From: Russula earlei
Lineage: Eukaryota; Basidiomycota; Agaricomycetes; Russulales; Russulaceae
Length of the DNA: 64,000 bases
Direction: 5' to 3'
NCBI GenBank assembly: GCA_025769875.1
Contig: JAGFNK010000297.1
Coordinates: 1 to 64,000 of the forward strand
Part shown: positions 21,199 to 34,375 of the stretch, in pieces
Layout of the letters: each line of letters begins with the position of its first letter
Position numbering within the stretch: position 1 is the first letter of the stretch
Program-made: the position numbers and the translations under genes
Notes under the pieces: generated by a model
Told to the model about the DNA's origin: nothing
What the model saw: only the letters and a program-made list of their open reading frames with translations
Databases searched by the model: none

Positions 21199-23145
21199 CT
21201 ACTTGGCGTGGACCCACCCCTCCACCGACTTATCGTCGTCCTCAGTGGCGATGCTCGGTTTCGCATCCCGGATCGACTCACTATCGTCCAGCACGATGTC
21301 GCGCGCCTCGAAGCGCTCCACGAAGCGCTCTTCGGGCTGCGGTTGCGTCCGCACGAGGCGGCCCATAGGCAGCGCGGTGGTGGAGGCCGTGTCGCCGCAC
21401 TGACCATCCGTGCGGGCGAGGAACTGGGTCTGCCGACGGAATCGGATCTCACCCGTCGTCTCATCGCGGGAGGTCTCCCAAAAGTCAAGTCTACGTTGAG
21501 TGTGGGCAGTCAACTGTGCTGCTTATGGGGAGGGAGAGAGAGAGTACGGACAAGTTCCCCGCCTGTCTGTCGGAAAGAGTGCGGTACATGCGCGTTGCGC
21601 CTATCGATCTTGATTCATGAATGGTCGGTGTCAGTGTCAGCGAGAGATGCAGCACGAGGGACAAAAACGCGCGCTTACGTGAAAATGACTTCGAGAAAGC
21701 GAAGAGAACAGTAAGAGCGTGGAAATATGGGCAGGAACGAAATAATTACCTGAGGGGGCTATAAAAATCTATACACAAGAAAGGGATGGTCGGTCAGATG
21801 CGTGAGTTTGGCAAGGGAAGGTGTTGGCCCATAACGTACGACGTTCATGACATCTGTGAAACAGGTTGTCAACCAAACAACGTATTAGATGATGGAGATC
21901 AAAGGAAACGTTACCATTTAAGTTTAAGGCGAGGAAAACCTGAAGAGAGGAATTAACACCGAGATATCCGGAGCAATTAGCCATCCGTGCTTACCACCGT
22001 AGGGGTTTGCACTAGCGCTGCAAGAACAAGCCACAGTAGACCCTGTCCGGAGATATCATCTGTTCACATGGCTCTTATGTGGGAACAATGACCCCCGTAC
22101 CTCTCGGTACATGATTTTGAAGGCACGAGGCCCAGGATTACGGATGTATATCCCCGCAACCATGAGCACAATGAGGAAAACCTCGGAGGCGAGCAACATG
22201 ATGTTGTTGAGGAAGACCGCGTGCGTATGGACCCGCATGCAAGATTGGGCCACTGGTGACCATATGCTTCCCCCCTGCAAATCGATATCAGTACGCGGCT
22301 GCAGAACGTCATCGCATGGAAGGATACCTCAACGACACCTAAAGCGTCGATGACAAGTTAACACGGAGGTGTCAGGGATGGACACATGACGATACGCACG
22401 GCGAATCCAAGCTCCAGCATTGGCGAGGACTACCGCAGCGGAGAGTACGGCAATAGGCATAGAACGCTGCCATATCGCGATGCTGTCGCACCGTCAACAC
22501 ATCTAAGTCATCGAGGCTGAGGCAAAGACGCACCCGCGGAGACAGTACAGGCTCAAGGCGAGCGATGTCGTGGCATACCGAAAGAACTGGGAATACCGAG
22601 CTCACGGTCGTGGGAAGCTCAAACGGAGAGGATGAAAACCCACAAGAACGAAGCGGACCCAGAGCTGCAGGACGAAAAGGTGAACAAGACGTCAAGATGT
22701 AGCAAATGCAAAGGCATGCCTCGCAATTTATTTGGTTCGTCACATTCATGCCGACAAGTTCTGTGATCACATCGAAGAATGTGGTCATCCGGCACGCGAT
22801 ATAGAGCTATTGAACATCGCGTCGGTCGCCGATGAGAGTGATTGCTAGGGAGAGGGAGGATCAAAACAGCGCACTCACGACGATGGTCCATCGCCATTGA
22901 CGTCGACTTTGTAACAGACTCCATTCAAAACCAAGATTACTGATGAACTCCCATCTATCACGGTTTGATGATCAGAAGCCTTGCAGGACATGAAACAAGC
23001 GCACAGGTAGATTCCGTCAAAGACGTGTACGACCTTGATGAGGGCACCTGCGAGCAGGGGAAATGAACGGGGATAGAGGGATAAGAAATGGAGGGGAAGC
23101 ACCGAACTCGTGGAAGATCGTAACGGGGTTCTGCCAGTCGACCAT
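21199..23145 (-). CDS. Multi-pass membrane protein, Agaricomycete family, paralog 1
   Basis: This is a spliced minus-strand gene of a mushroom-expanded membrane family of unknown function. Exon 1 gives MVDWQNPVTIFHEFG, with a donor GTGCTT. Exon 2 gives ALIKVVHVFDGIYL, with a donor GTGCGC. Exon 3 begins WEFISNLGFEWSLLQSRRQW. Later exons give MTTFFDVITELVGMNVTNQINCE and hydrophobic segments (NIMLLASEVFLIVLMVAGIY near 22150). The cytoplasmic tail is ETTGEIRFRRQTQ, ending at 21199. Intron positions match the paralogs ending at 23636 and 42053. I could not confirm every middle splice junction, so a break there is possible. About seven membrane segments are expected by comparison. Confidence 0.6.
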
Positions 23146-23635
23146 GACCCAAGTTAAGAGGACAGGAAAAGGCGCATACAACGAGGGAGGGGGTCGATGG
23201 AGACGAGGAAATTGGGGGAAAGCAGGAACTGTCGAGAGGGCGGCGATCTCGTCATATAAACTCGCTGGATCCGTTGGTTTTTACGGTTCTCCTCTCCACT
23301 TTGCCAGAGCCGACAGCTTGGTTGTTACGGCACCTCTCACGGCGAATGGACGGCACCCGTCAGCGTTCAGTGGGACCGGGGAAGGGAACCTCTCTTGTTA
23401 TCCGCAGCGGCTCCCGCCGAGAGCTTGTTGTTGTTCTGTTCTCACAGGGAATGAACTGGACGGGAGATGAGCTCGACAGAGTCGTCGGTGAGAACGGGAA
23501 TGGCTCTCAGCCAATCGCGGCGACCCCCGCCCATCGTCGCTTATCATTCTCATCGTACATTACATTGTGAAACAGCCAAATGCCGATGCAGGTCCCCAAT
23601 ATATTGCCGTGACTGTACCCGCCTGTGTGGGAGAT
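23146..23635. other. Intergenic gap between membrane-protein paralogs
   Basis: This 490-bp stretch is the 5' flank of paralog 1 and the 3' flank of paralog 2. I see no gene, RNA or repeat in it. Confidence 0.5.
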
Positions 23636-25521
23636 TCATAGAACCCAGTCGGGGTCAATGTGCGCCTCACACCCAGGCCTCTCCACCCGGATCCCACACG
23701 CTTCAAATGGCTCCACATCGCCCTCGTTCAACCCGAGGCGGTTCGTAGCGACCACGCCTGACATGACACACGGATCGGCCGAGCGCGTAGGACGCGAGAT
23801 GAGCTGCGTCTGTCGGCGGAAGCGGATCTCTCCCGTCGTCGCGTCGCGCGAACTCTCTAGGTATTCGAGCCTGGCCGTGGTCGACATCGAGTCAGGATCA
23901 CCCCCCGGCTAGGACAGATAGAGTCGTACAGGTCTCCCTCTTGTCTGTCCAAGATCTGGCGGTACATTCGTGTGGCACCAATCCCGCTTGTATCGAGTCA
24001 GTAAGTGCCGGCATCAGAATATTATGATCATTCACCTGAAAACGACTGGCCAACGAATACGTTAGATTGTCGTCTAGACTGGAGCCGAAAGGAAGATTGC
24101 TTACTAGCGGGCGTTTGGAACATCTGGCCTCACCTGCAAATCAGGTGATGCCCAACGGACATGACGAAGTCCCTCACCAAGTTCATGACGTCTGTAGATA
24201 TTATGAATTTCAGGATATACAATCGCGACTGGATCATGTGTACTCACCGTTAAGATCTAACGAGATGAAAATCTGACCAAGGTAGGGTCAAACGATCGTC
24301 CTAGTGCCTCCAATACGATCCTCACCACGGGAAGCAGTTGCACAAGGGTCGCAATCGTAAGCCAGACTAGGCCCTGCGGACGACATGAGGAATGGGCGTT
24401 CCAGGTCAGGACAACCCTCGCACCTCGCGATACATGGCAGCAAGGATACCTTTGCCGGAGTTGCGCCGGAAGACCCCGCTGAGGGTGATAACGAAGAGAA
24501 TGACATCAATGATGAGCATCGACACATTGTTCGGGAGCCCGCGCGAGACTTTCATGACCAAGCAGGTGCGTGTCTCTTCGTTCCACTCTACGTCAGGCTG
24601 ACGGTCGCGTGAGCACAATCATGAATGCGCGAAAATGCCCGGGGCGCACTCTCACTGTCACTAAGGAACATCGAGAGAAAAGTCATCTCCAGGCGGAGGT
24701 ACACGACAAGTTGAAAGCTCACGGCGTAGCCAGAGGACTACGTTAGTGATCAGACACGCGACGAGGAAGACTAGGAGATAGCTATTGCGTTGCCAGATCG
24801 CGATGCTAATCAAGCCGACTCGCGTGACAACCATACGGATATCTCACAGCATCGATCTCACCTTCGTAGTCCGTACAGCGTCAGAGCCAACGTCGTGGAG
24901 GTGTTCGCGAATATCTGGAGGACCTGCGTAAGCAGTGCTGAAACCGGGCAGTTTCTGTGCTGTGAGGAGAAACTGACTCGGACAAAGACTAGCCACGTCT
25001 AGAGGAAGGTGTCATGAGGATGCGAAATCCCTGGGATTGCATACTGTAAACGCGGAACGACACCTTGCAGCTGATCGGACTCGTCATGTTGAAGCCTGTC
25101 ATATGTGTGACGGCCGCAGCCAATGTGGTAACGCGGCAGGCCATGTACAGCTAGCCAGGGAGCCAGGGAGCCACGATTCGTCACCGAAAGTCCCCGATTT
25201 CTATTTGAGTTCTGTCTCACCGCAGCAGTCCAACCCCTTCTTCGCCGCTGTCGAATGATGCTCCACTCAAAGTTCAGCTTGCTGAAAAACTCCCAACTGG
25301 TTCCCGTCTTCCACGGTCAACAAACATCTCATTCCCGCCACTCGGGGCGGAGCAAATGAACAAGGAACTCTCACATGTATACCCCAGTCATGAAATGGAC
25401 AACCTTCACGAGAGCCTCTGAGCATCCCGAGTTAGCGAAAGTTTCGACGGCTGGGGTGGGGTGTGCAATGCGACATGCCTAGCTGGTGCAGAATGGTTTC
25501 TCGGTTGCTCCACTTGACCAT
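23636..25521 (-). CDS. Multi-pass membrane protein, Agaricomycete family, paralog 2
   Basis: It has the same architecture as paralog 1. Exon 1 gives MVKWSNRETILHQLG, with the start at 25521. Exon 2 contains ALVKVVHFMTGVYM and exon 3 WEFFSKLNFEWSIIRQRRRR. A membrane segment reads NNVSMLIIDVILFVITLSGVF near 24510. The tail is TTGEIRFRRQTQLISRP, ending at 23636. The first intron would start with GCATGT where the paralog has GTGCTT, a possible GC-AG intron. The tails of paralogs 1 and 2 are the most similar pair, consistent with tandem duplication. Function is unknown; a sensory or transport role would be a guess. Confidence 0.6.
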
Positions 25522-25811
25522 AAGTTCAGGGACAGAGGAACAGGAGCAAGGCTGAGAGATGGGGGGGAAAGGTGAGGGAAATACGACAGGATCGACCCCA
25601 TATTAAGTGAAAGAGAACTCCGAGACAAGTTGGTTTGGCATACGGCCTCGATTGCATGCCACTCATTCTCCGACGACGGCGCACAAGGATCCTCCTAAGA
25701 GCTCCCATTTAAGTGTATGAGAGAGGAGATAAGGTATTTGACAGCTGGTTGATGTTGTATCGATGATGGTCAGGTTAGGTCTTACTTGTAATTTTTTTTC
25801 CTGCCGCCGCC

Positions 25812-27055
<1,244 letters not shown>

Positions 27056-27348
27056 TCGTGGTGGCTCCCTTTGTATCAAAACTCCTCCCTCACATGATGG
27101 CCAAGAGGCTATTTGATGACGAGTGGAGGAACAAAAGAATTATTTCCGGCACTCTGACAAGTGCTCGAACTTCCCCCATTTCACGTACTTCAGCGCATAT
27201 TGAGACGGCGGGCAGATAGATTTGCAACCATTTAGCGTGATGATCCGAATGAGGAAGTTTCGCACGGGGTGACAGCAAATCAGGGAGATCAGGGGAGAGC
27301 GATTAAAATTATTCGTGTCCATCTCTTCCACAGTGAGATCGAAGCTCA

Positions 27349-29058
27349 ATGTCTGCCTCAAAGGGCCGCGTTCTCCTCGCCTACTCTGGCGGTCTCGGTG
27401 AGCACCCATCGATCGCATCGCCAATCGTCAGAGGTTGAGCCACCATTTTCAGACACTTCGTGCATCCTCGCGTGGCTTATCGAACAGGGATATGAAGTCT
27501 ACGCCTTCCTTGCAGATGTCGGTCAGGAGGAGGTGAGAAATAATCAGAACAACAAGATAACAACCAATCACGTCCCGTGAAGGATTTTGAGGCTGCCCGC
27601 CAGAAAGCCCTGAACGTCGGGGCGAAAAAGTTCTTTCTCGAGGTTAGCTAGACATGCCGATGCTTCTGCCAAAGATGTAAGACTTGGTGCGGACAGGACC
27701 TCAAGCGCGAGTTTATCACCGAACTCATTTACCCGGCTATCCAAGCGAATGCGATCTACGAGGTTAGCCTTGCCTTTCCTTGTGATATCGGGATTGAGCA
27801 GCGATTCCCGGACAGAATGTGTACCTCCTCGGAACCTCGTTAGCGCGACCCGTCATCGCTCGCGGAATGATCGCCATTGCCGAAAGGGAGGGTTGCGAGT
27901 AAGCCAATATCGTCGTCGGCATCTGTTCTGGACTCAATCACCGAGCTTGCAGTTTCGTCTCTCATGGCTGCACCGGAAAAGGCAATGATCAAGTCCGGTT
28001 CGAGCTCGCCTTTTACGGCCTCAAGCCTGATATCAAGGTAATCGCACCATGGCGGATCCCTGGTACGCGATTTCCTCGTGGTGGGCGATAGAATCGTGAA
28101 CATCCGTGAATGACTTGACGCAGAATTCTATCATCGATTCGCCGGCCGCCAGGCGTTGCTCTCCTACGCGGCAGAGAAGCAAATCCGCGTTCAACAGACG
28201 GCCGCTAAGCCGTGGTCGACTGACGAGAACCTCTTCCATATATCCTACGAGGCTGGAATTTTGGAGGATCCCAACACAACGCCGCCCCCTGATATGTGGA
28301 AGCTCACATCTTCTCTCGAAAATGCCCCAGAGGTTTATGAACGCCTTTCGATCGAATTCAAGGCCGGTCTACCAGTAAAAGTAACGGTGGGCCCGGCAAC
28401 GCACGTAGATCCGGTTGAGATATTCCTGGTTTTAAATTCCTTGGGTCGCAAGCACGGAATCGGGCGCATCGATATCGTCGAGAACCGCTTCATTGGGGTC
28501 AAGTCGCGCGGATGTTACGAGACTCCCGGCGCCACAATCTTACGCAAGGCGCATATCGACCTGGAAGGGTTGACACTCGATCGGAACGTTCGAGCACTTC
28601 GGGACCAATTCCTTACGGTCGAGTTGAGTCGCATCTTATACAACGGGCACTTTTTCACCCCGGAACGCGAGTTCGTCACGAGCGCCATTCCCGCGAGTCA
28701 GCGCACAGTGAACGGCATTGTTCGGCTGAAGCTGTACAAGGGAAACGTCGTCATCGAAGGCCGCTCGTCTGATGAGGTAGGCTACAAGGAGTTTCCTTTA
28801 TTTTGTCACTGACGGATTTCGTTCAGGGTCTATATGATGAGAAGGAATCGTCTATGGACGAGATGGGAGGCTTCGAACCGACTGACACTACGGGATTTAT
28901 CCAGATTGAGTCCATTCGCATCAAAAAGTACGTCCGAGACCGCCTAGCTCATCGTGGATCGATGTTTATACTTTGTCGATAATAGATGGGCACAGGCGAA
29001 CATCCACCGAGGACAGGGCAGTGTTGAACCGAGGGATGTATATGGTTCTCGCGTTTAA
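27349..29058 (+). CDS. ARG1: Argininosuccinate synthase, nine exons
   Basis: The enzyme joins citrulline and aspartate using ATP in arginine biosynthesis, in the cytosol. Predicted exons are 27349-27397, 27453-27532, 27583-27642, 27697-27762, 27816-27898, 27953-28062, 28124-28776, 28827-28927 and 28986-29058. The total is 1275 nt, or 424 residues, close to family length. The ATP pyrophosphatase P-loop AYSGGLDTS is split by intron 1. Other motifs are [71 protein letters not shown] and the C-terminal HRGQGSV. All introns are 50-61 nt with GT-AG ends. The same strand carries DIM1 upstream and TMA64 downstream, each about 300-360 bp away. Confidence 0.95.
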
Positions 29059-29415
29059 ATTCTGAATCTCCCAAGTCATGATAGTCATACGCATCAGTAG
29101 GCAAACTGTACCTCTTTATTTGACTCCTACCAAGGTTTACATCCCTTGGTTCGACGGATCTCTTCGTTTCACGACCGCAGAGAGAGTGAACGTGTTCGGA
29201 CGAAGATCATGTCGTTCTTAAACGACAACGACGAACGCGCGAGGCATCATTGCCTTTGTGCATCACCACGAATAGGCGGAGGAGAAATATCTCCACCCAT
29301 GTGAGGTCTCAGGCTTCAAACCAAAGAAAGAAAGAAAAAAAAAAAGTTATCTGATCCCGAGTCCCACCCTTTCCTGATCCAATCCACGACGACCACTGCT
29401 CGACGCGCCTGCCTG
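29059..29415. other. Intergenic region between ARG1 and TMA64
   Basis: This 357-bp stretch contains a purine-rich AAAGAAAGAAAGAAAAAAAAAAA run near 29322. No gene or RNA is seen. It must hold the ARG1 terminator and the TMA64 promoter. Confidence 0.5.
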
Positions 29416-30357
29416 ATGTTCAAAAAGCCACTTAGCGACGCAAAGACATCAGGTATCTACACACACACCCTTTCCATCCAGTGTATTGATCGGACCGACA
29501 TCTCGCCATCGCCGGGCCCCCAGCGCCGCTCAGATCATCCGAGAGGCGTAAACTCAGAGCCCGCACTGCGGAGCGCTTCCAGCTCGCGCCAGAAGTTGCC
29601 GACAGCCTCGTGCCGGATGGGCTGCTCTCGCAAAAGTTCAGCGCGTACAACGACGAGCCTGGCGTAAGTGGCGTCCGATCGCTTCCAGAACGTCGACGAT
29701 GACGGCCGACCGCGTTTCCGTTTTCGAACCGCAGGTGCTCTACCTCTCGGGTGACGGCAACCCCCTCTGGTTCAGCGTCGGGAAGGATTCGGACGAGCTG
29801 ATCCCTACGGGTGCGTCCTTCTCCCCCTTTTCTTTTTTTTTCTTTTTTCTCCCCGTCCTTGCCACCTGTGCCGATGGCGTCGTGGGCGCCCCGGGGCTGG
29901 ACGGACGGACGGATGGATGCGGCCTTCGGTCTGAATCGGAACGCCCCAGTTTACGCGCTTTGGAAGCACCGAACGCTGCTCCCGGTGCTCACCACCTCCG
30001 CCACCGTCGTGCAGTTCCTCGTCGGTGGCGCGGACCTCATGATACCCGGCGGTGCGCGCGAGTGATTGCCTAGCCGAAGCTGCACAGCCATCCTGAGTGT
30101 CACCTTGCGCAGTCGTGCAGGCGCCCGCGGACGCGACGGCCGGCGCCCTCGTCGCCGTCGCACAGTCCACCCACAACGCGCGGGGCCCGCCCCTCGCGGT
30201 GGGGCGCATGGCCATCGACGCCGACAAGATCGACCGCGGCGTGACGAAGGGGAAGGCGGTCATCGTGCTCCACACGTGGAAGGACCATTTGTGGGCCATC
30301 GGGCCCAAGGGCCAACCGCCCGAGGCCGCGTCCGCGTCAGAGACGGGTGGCGACAAG

Positions 30358-30391
<34 letters not shown>

Positions 30392-31767
30392 ACAGGACGA
30401 CAAGGATGGAGGCGGTGCGGAGGGCAGAAGCGGCGAAGGTCGCGGTCGCGGTCTTGACGCGTCGAGGCGTCGTGCTCGCCAGGAGACCGTCGAGGACCGT
30501 CCTGCCGCGGCAAAGGATGGACCGGTTGCGGAGGCTGAGGAGGGACGGCTCACTCCAGAAGGTGGCGTCCCTTGTCCTTCCTCGAACCCCCTCTCCGGCC
30601 TTGCTTACGGTAGCCGTGGCTCCTCCCGCCAGAGGTATCTGCACGTCTGCGAAGCGCGCTCCTGCAGGCTCTGCGAACCACTCTCGCGGGCCTCCCGTCC
30701 TCTGCTTTCCCGATGCCCACGACGACCCTGTACACGGTCCCACATCCTCCCTGCCAGAGCGTTCACGCGGACGGCGACCACGCCGGTCGACGTCAAGCAT
30801 TCCACGTTCAAGTCGCTGTCTTCCTTCCTACGCACCGCAGAGAAAGGGGGCCTGCTCAGGCTGAAAGATGCCAGACCGGATGCGGTCGTCGTCGCGGTGT
30901 ATCCGACGCATGCGGATGTCGTTGCTCACGCACCGCACCGCACAGTCGGGGAGGAAGACGAGCGGAAACGACGAGCAGAAGAGCGCGAAGCGCAGCAATC
31001 CGCGGCCGCTGCGGACGCGGAGAAGAGGATGACGGTGACGGAATTATGGAAGCCACATCTCGGTACTCTACCGCTCTTCGGAGACCTAGGACTCGAGTAC
31101 GACCCTCCTTAACACCGTGGCCACCCCGCCCTTCCGCTGATTGCCTATTGCAGCACAGGCGCCCTGTACACTCTCGCCGAGGTCAAATCCGCCCTACTCG
31201 CGTACGTCGAGAAACACGAACTCGTCAACCGCGTCGAGCAGCAGTATCTCAACGTCGGCGCCGACGCAGTCTTCTCCGCCGCGCTGTACGGTCCCCCAAA
31301 CACAAAGGGCGCAAAACCCGTCCCGGAATTCGCCAAGCGCGAAGATGCGCTCGGCGCCCTGTGCAGTCGGATGCAACCCTGGCACCGTATCGCGATTGGC
31401 GGTGACGAGGCGTTCACCGAGACCAGGAAGGGTGCACCGCGCCCAATCACCGTGGCCGTCAAGTCTAGGCAGGGCAAGAAAATATGCACATTCATCACGG
31501 GATTCGAGCCCTACCACCTCTCCGCGGATGCTCTCACTGGCGCACTACGCGTGCGCTGCGCGTCCTCAACCTCAAGTATGTGCCATTTCACTGGATTCAA
31601 CTAGGCTCCTTCCTGACATGTGTGCAGTATCGCCTGTGCCAGGCGGCGGGAAGGAGGTAATGGTCCAGGGCAAGCAAACGTCCGTGGTGCTCGAACTGCT
31701 CGGTAGCATGGGGGTACCAAAGGAGTGGGTCGAGGTTTCGAAAGCGGCGGCAGTTAAAAAGAAGTAG
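29416..31767 (+). CDS. TMA64: TMA64 / eIF2D translation factor, with an apparent frameshift
   Basis: eIF2D/Tma64 acts on 40S subunits in recycling and non-canonical tRNA delivery. Exon 1 (29416-29452) gives MFKKPLSDAKTS and exon 2 (29524-29663) KLRARTAERFQL. Exons 3-4 (29735-29810, 29950-30051) carry the PUA-type region (VLYLSGDGNPLWFSVG, VVQFLVGGADLMIPG). Exon 5 begins at 30113 with VVQAPADATAGALVAVAQ and WKDHLWAIGPKGQ, then an Asp-rich linker. The SWIB-like part includes DVKHSTFKSLSSFLRTAEKGG, and the SUI1 domain includes KKICTFITGFEPYHLSADAL and VMVQGKQTSVVLELL, ending at 31767. Near 30736 the frame changes between LYT and SHILPARAF by one base, inside otherwise conserved sequence. The stop is 105 bp from the end of the convergent BBC1-like gene. 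Confidence 0.85.
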
Positions 31768-31872
31768 AACGTATATGCCTGCTCCTGAACTCGAACTTTC
31801 GGGTGGAAGGGGCTATCCTCAACCGAAGGGAGTCACTCATCATGTTGTAGTTGGGTCCGATCAATCAAGATC

Positions 31873-33598
31873 CTAGACCGCAAACGTCTCGAGTCCGGAT
31901 GGTATGTCGACGCTCAGCGTCGAGCCCAGATACTCGACCATTCCGACCGGTCTATACACCCAGAATTCCCCCTGCTGCAACTTGGCAAGATCATATGAGT
32001 CACGTTTGGGGGCGCGACCTGCAGTCTGTTCTATCACCGTCAGAAGACCGACGTCAGCGGGCTTCACGTTCTGGCCGTCCGCGACGGCACAGCGTGGGAC
32101 GGCGTCTTTGACGAGCACGGCGGTATGATCGGGGTCGCCTAAGAGGGCGAATGCGCCGTATCCCGGCATGCCGACGCCAATGCGCACCGAGCGCCACTCG
32201 ACGATATCGCCCGCGCGGAGGCGGTCGTCCCCGCCACGCCATCGGCCCACTCCGGGCTTGCCGCAGAAGAGCAAATGTCCGTGCGCGCGCGAGGTGCTCA
32301 GCACCGGTGCGTCGCGCGGTCCGAAGAGGGAGGCGGAGTGGAGGAGCGCCTCGTGCGCGACGTCCCAGCACTCGCCGCGGGCCACGGGGCGGCCGGACGC
32401 GGCGGCGCGCTCGGCGAACGCGGCCACTGCCGCGCCGTGGGTCTCTGCCGCTCGCCGCAGCGCCGGCGCGGACATGGGTTCGGGGCACGGGCGAAAGCGC
32501 GCCCGGCGCGAGACGGACCCGGTGCCGTACGTGACGGAGTACCAGCACATGCTGAGGTCGGAGAAGAGGATGACGCCGCGGGCCGTCTTGACGCGGCCGG
32601 AATAGCCGACGGAGCCCGAAAAGCGGACATCCGGCGATCCGTCCAGATGGGGCGGGATCGGAGAGTCGGACGCGTACCACTCGGTGTCCCAGGGCCACGA
32701 CGGGTCCATGAACGCCGCCAGGTCGGCCGCGGCGGAGCCATTGGCCGCAGGTGGGGGGAACGACATGTCGAGATCGGCTGATGCGATGCAAACGGGGATG
32801 AGGTTGGCGAGCCAACAACAAGCTGAGGAGAAAGGGAGACGACGGACGAGGACGCGCGGCATGCGAGGGCTTGGTCATCATCGCATTTGGCGAAGGCGGC
32901 GGTGGCACGTCGGTTGGGGCGGAGGGTTTTGTGGAATAGTTGATCTTCGGCTGTGGCTGTGTTAGCGAAAGGGGTTCATTCATCACCGACGGCGGAGGGG
33001 AGTGCATACGGGTCCTTGCTGGGACAACATGGGAGGAAGATTTCGACGAACAGAGACGGGAGGAGCGTGGACCGGGGCTGTTACGTCTGGGGGGTCAGGG
33101 TCCACATATTGACTTGATCGGGGATTTGTCCTGCGAGGAGGGACGGATGGCGAGGTTCGGGGTGACGGCGCAGGCGCAGTTCTCGGGACCTCTGACGAGA
33201 CGGTTGCGTCGCTAGATGGGCTGGCGAGCGCAGGGAGGTCGAAAAAGCGGGCGAAAAACTCGTCAAGCCATGAAAAGAAGACCAGCTTGTCTTCATCCGA
33301 AAGGTTCGCCCAGTCGATGTCTTCGAAATCGAGAATCCCGGAGGCCTGAGCTACCTGTTCGCTCCTTTGGCCCGAAGACACCTTCCTAGGCGGTGGCGGC
33401 GGAGGCGACTTTGCTCCTGCAACGCTGGGGGTGGTGGCATTGCTCGAAAACCTTTCTCGGGCGGAACCATATGTTCTGACGCTGGCGTCCTTCACCTGAG
33501 CGGCCTTTTCTTTCAGGGTGGAGACTTGCAATACGGTCAGCAAGATTTCTTGTAGGTGATTTCGGCTGGATAGACTTGCCTGAAAACGAAGGAGCCAT
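31873..33598 (-). CDS. BBC1-like (myosin tail-interacting) actin-patch protein
   Basis: BBC1/MTI1 proteins act with type I myosin at endocytic actin patches. Exon 1 (33580-33598) gives MAPSFS and joins through a GC-AG intron (33525-33579) to exon 2 (33010-33524), starting STLKEKAAQVKDASVR. Exon 2 also has poly-Pro KSPPPPPPRK and the family block IDWANLSDEDKLVFFSWLDEFF. A GTATGC...ACACAG intron (32957-33009) leads in frame to PQPKINYSTKPSAPTDVPPP. The last exon carries the C-terminal papain-like-fold domain: DPSWPWDTEWYA, ILFSDLSMCWYS, ARGECWDVAHEALLHS, STSRAHGHLLFCGKPG, RAGDIVEW, GDPDHTAVLVKDAVP and FWVYRPVGMVEYLG, ending at 31873. The junction near 32780-32860 is unresolved. No SH3 domain is seen, so this is a short form. 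The copia element begins 343 bp upstream. Confidence 0.7.
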
Positions 33599-33941
33599 TG
33601 GGCAGAGTCAACCAATTGCGCTGCGCTGATCTTTGACGGCGTATCAGTTTCTCGTCTGCACCGCCTCGCCATCCATCCGCGTCCTCTCACTTTGGCGCAA
33701 CTACCACCACTGGCAACCCGCGCCGCGCGGTACTCTCAATTCCCGCAGGGAAGACTTGTATTCTCGACTGTAGCTACATATAGTATATGCCGTCGTCTTG
33801 ACTCCGATGTTGGCTGCAGCGTGTGGCTGCAAGTGTTACCTTACAGCCTATCTCCAATCTCCTCTCTCCCCGTGCATTTGGACGATACACACACCTTAGA
33901 GGCCCAACGTGCCCTCTCCAAGACACATGAGCCCTGAGGGG

Positions 33942-34326
33942 TGTTGCGCAGCATAGAGCGCAGCTAACAGGCCGAGCAACCCACCTTAGAGGTTGTGCTA
34001 ATGCTCAAGTGATATTGGGGTGTAGAGCGATATGTATACTCGTCTACAAGTATGGTATTTATACCTCTATGACCCAGGGCTGTTCCTAAGTCCAAAAGAG
34101 GTGACTACAGGTGTCCACTATATCGCACATTCAGTGACGCATGATGTGGAAACGTTCTAGACACAGTATAAGGCTGCATCTTCTGATAGATAGCATAGTA
34201 TGCGTAACCCTATTGCCATAAGCGCATATACTAAAGTTCTGTCTAACACGTAACATCTATGAGCAGATCTTGAACCTTGTATGAAGGTCTTCGCCTTCTT
34301 TGATCTGTTCGGGTTCTGGTTCAACA
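33942..34326 (-). repeat. Copia 3' LTR
   Basis: It starts TGTTGCGCAGC and ends TTCAACA. On the element strand it holds a TATA box, GGTATAAATACC (near 34050). The adjacent purine tract on the element strand, AACGGGGAG (34327-34335), is the polypurine tract candidate. Confidence 0.93.
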
Positions 34327-34375
34327 CTCCCCGTTGCTAAGTGCATCGGTAGATGCCATGAGCATTTTCCCACAT

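Noticed and set aside
30730..30758. A 28-nt intron to explain the TMA64 frame change
   Set aside because: It would be shorter than the other introns in the window (50-61 nt in ARG1) and would delete conserved residues.
29805..30800. 331-codon minus-strand frame opposite TMA64
   Set aside because: It overlaps well-supported TMA64 exons and introns and contains no recognisable domain.
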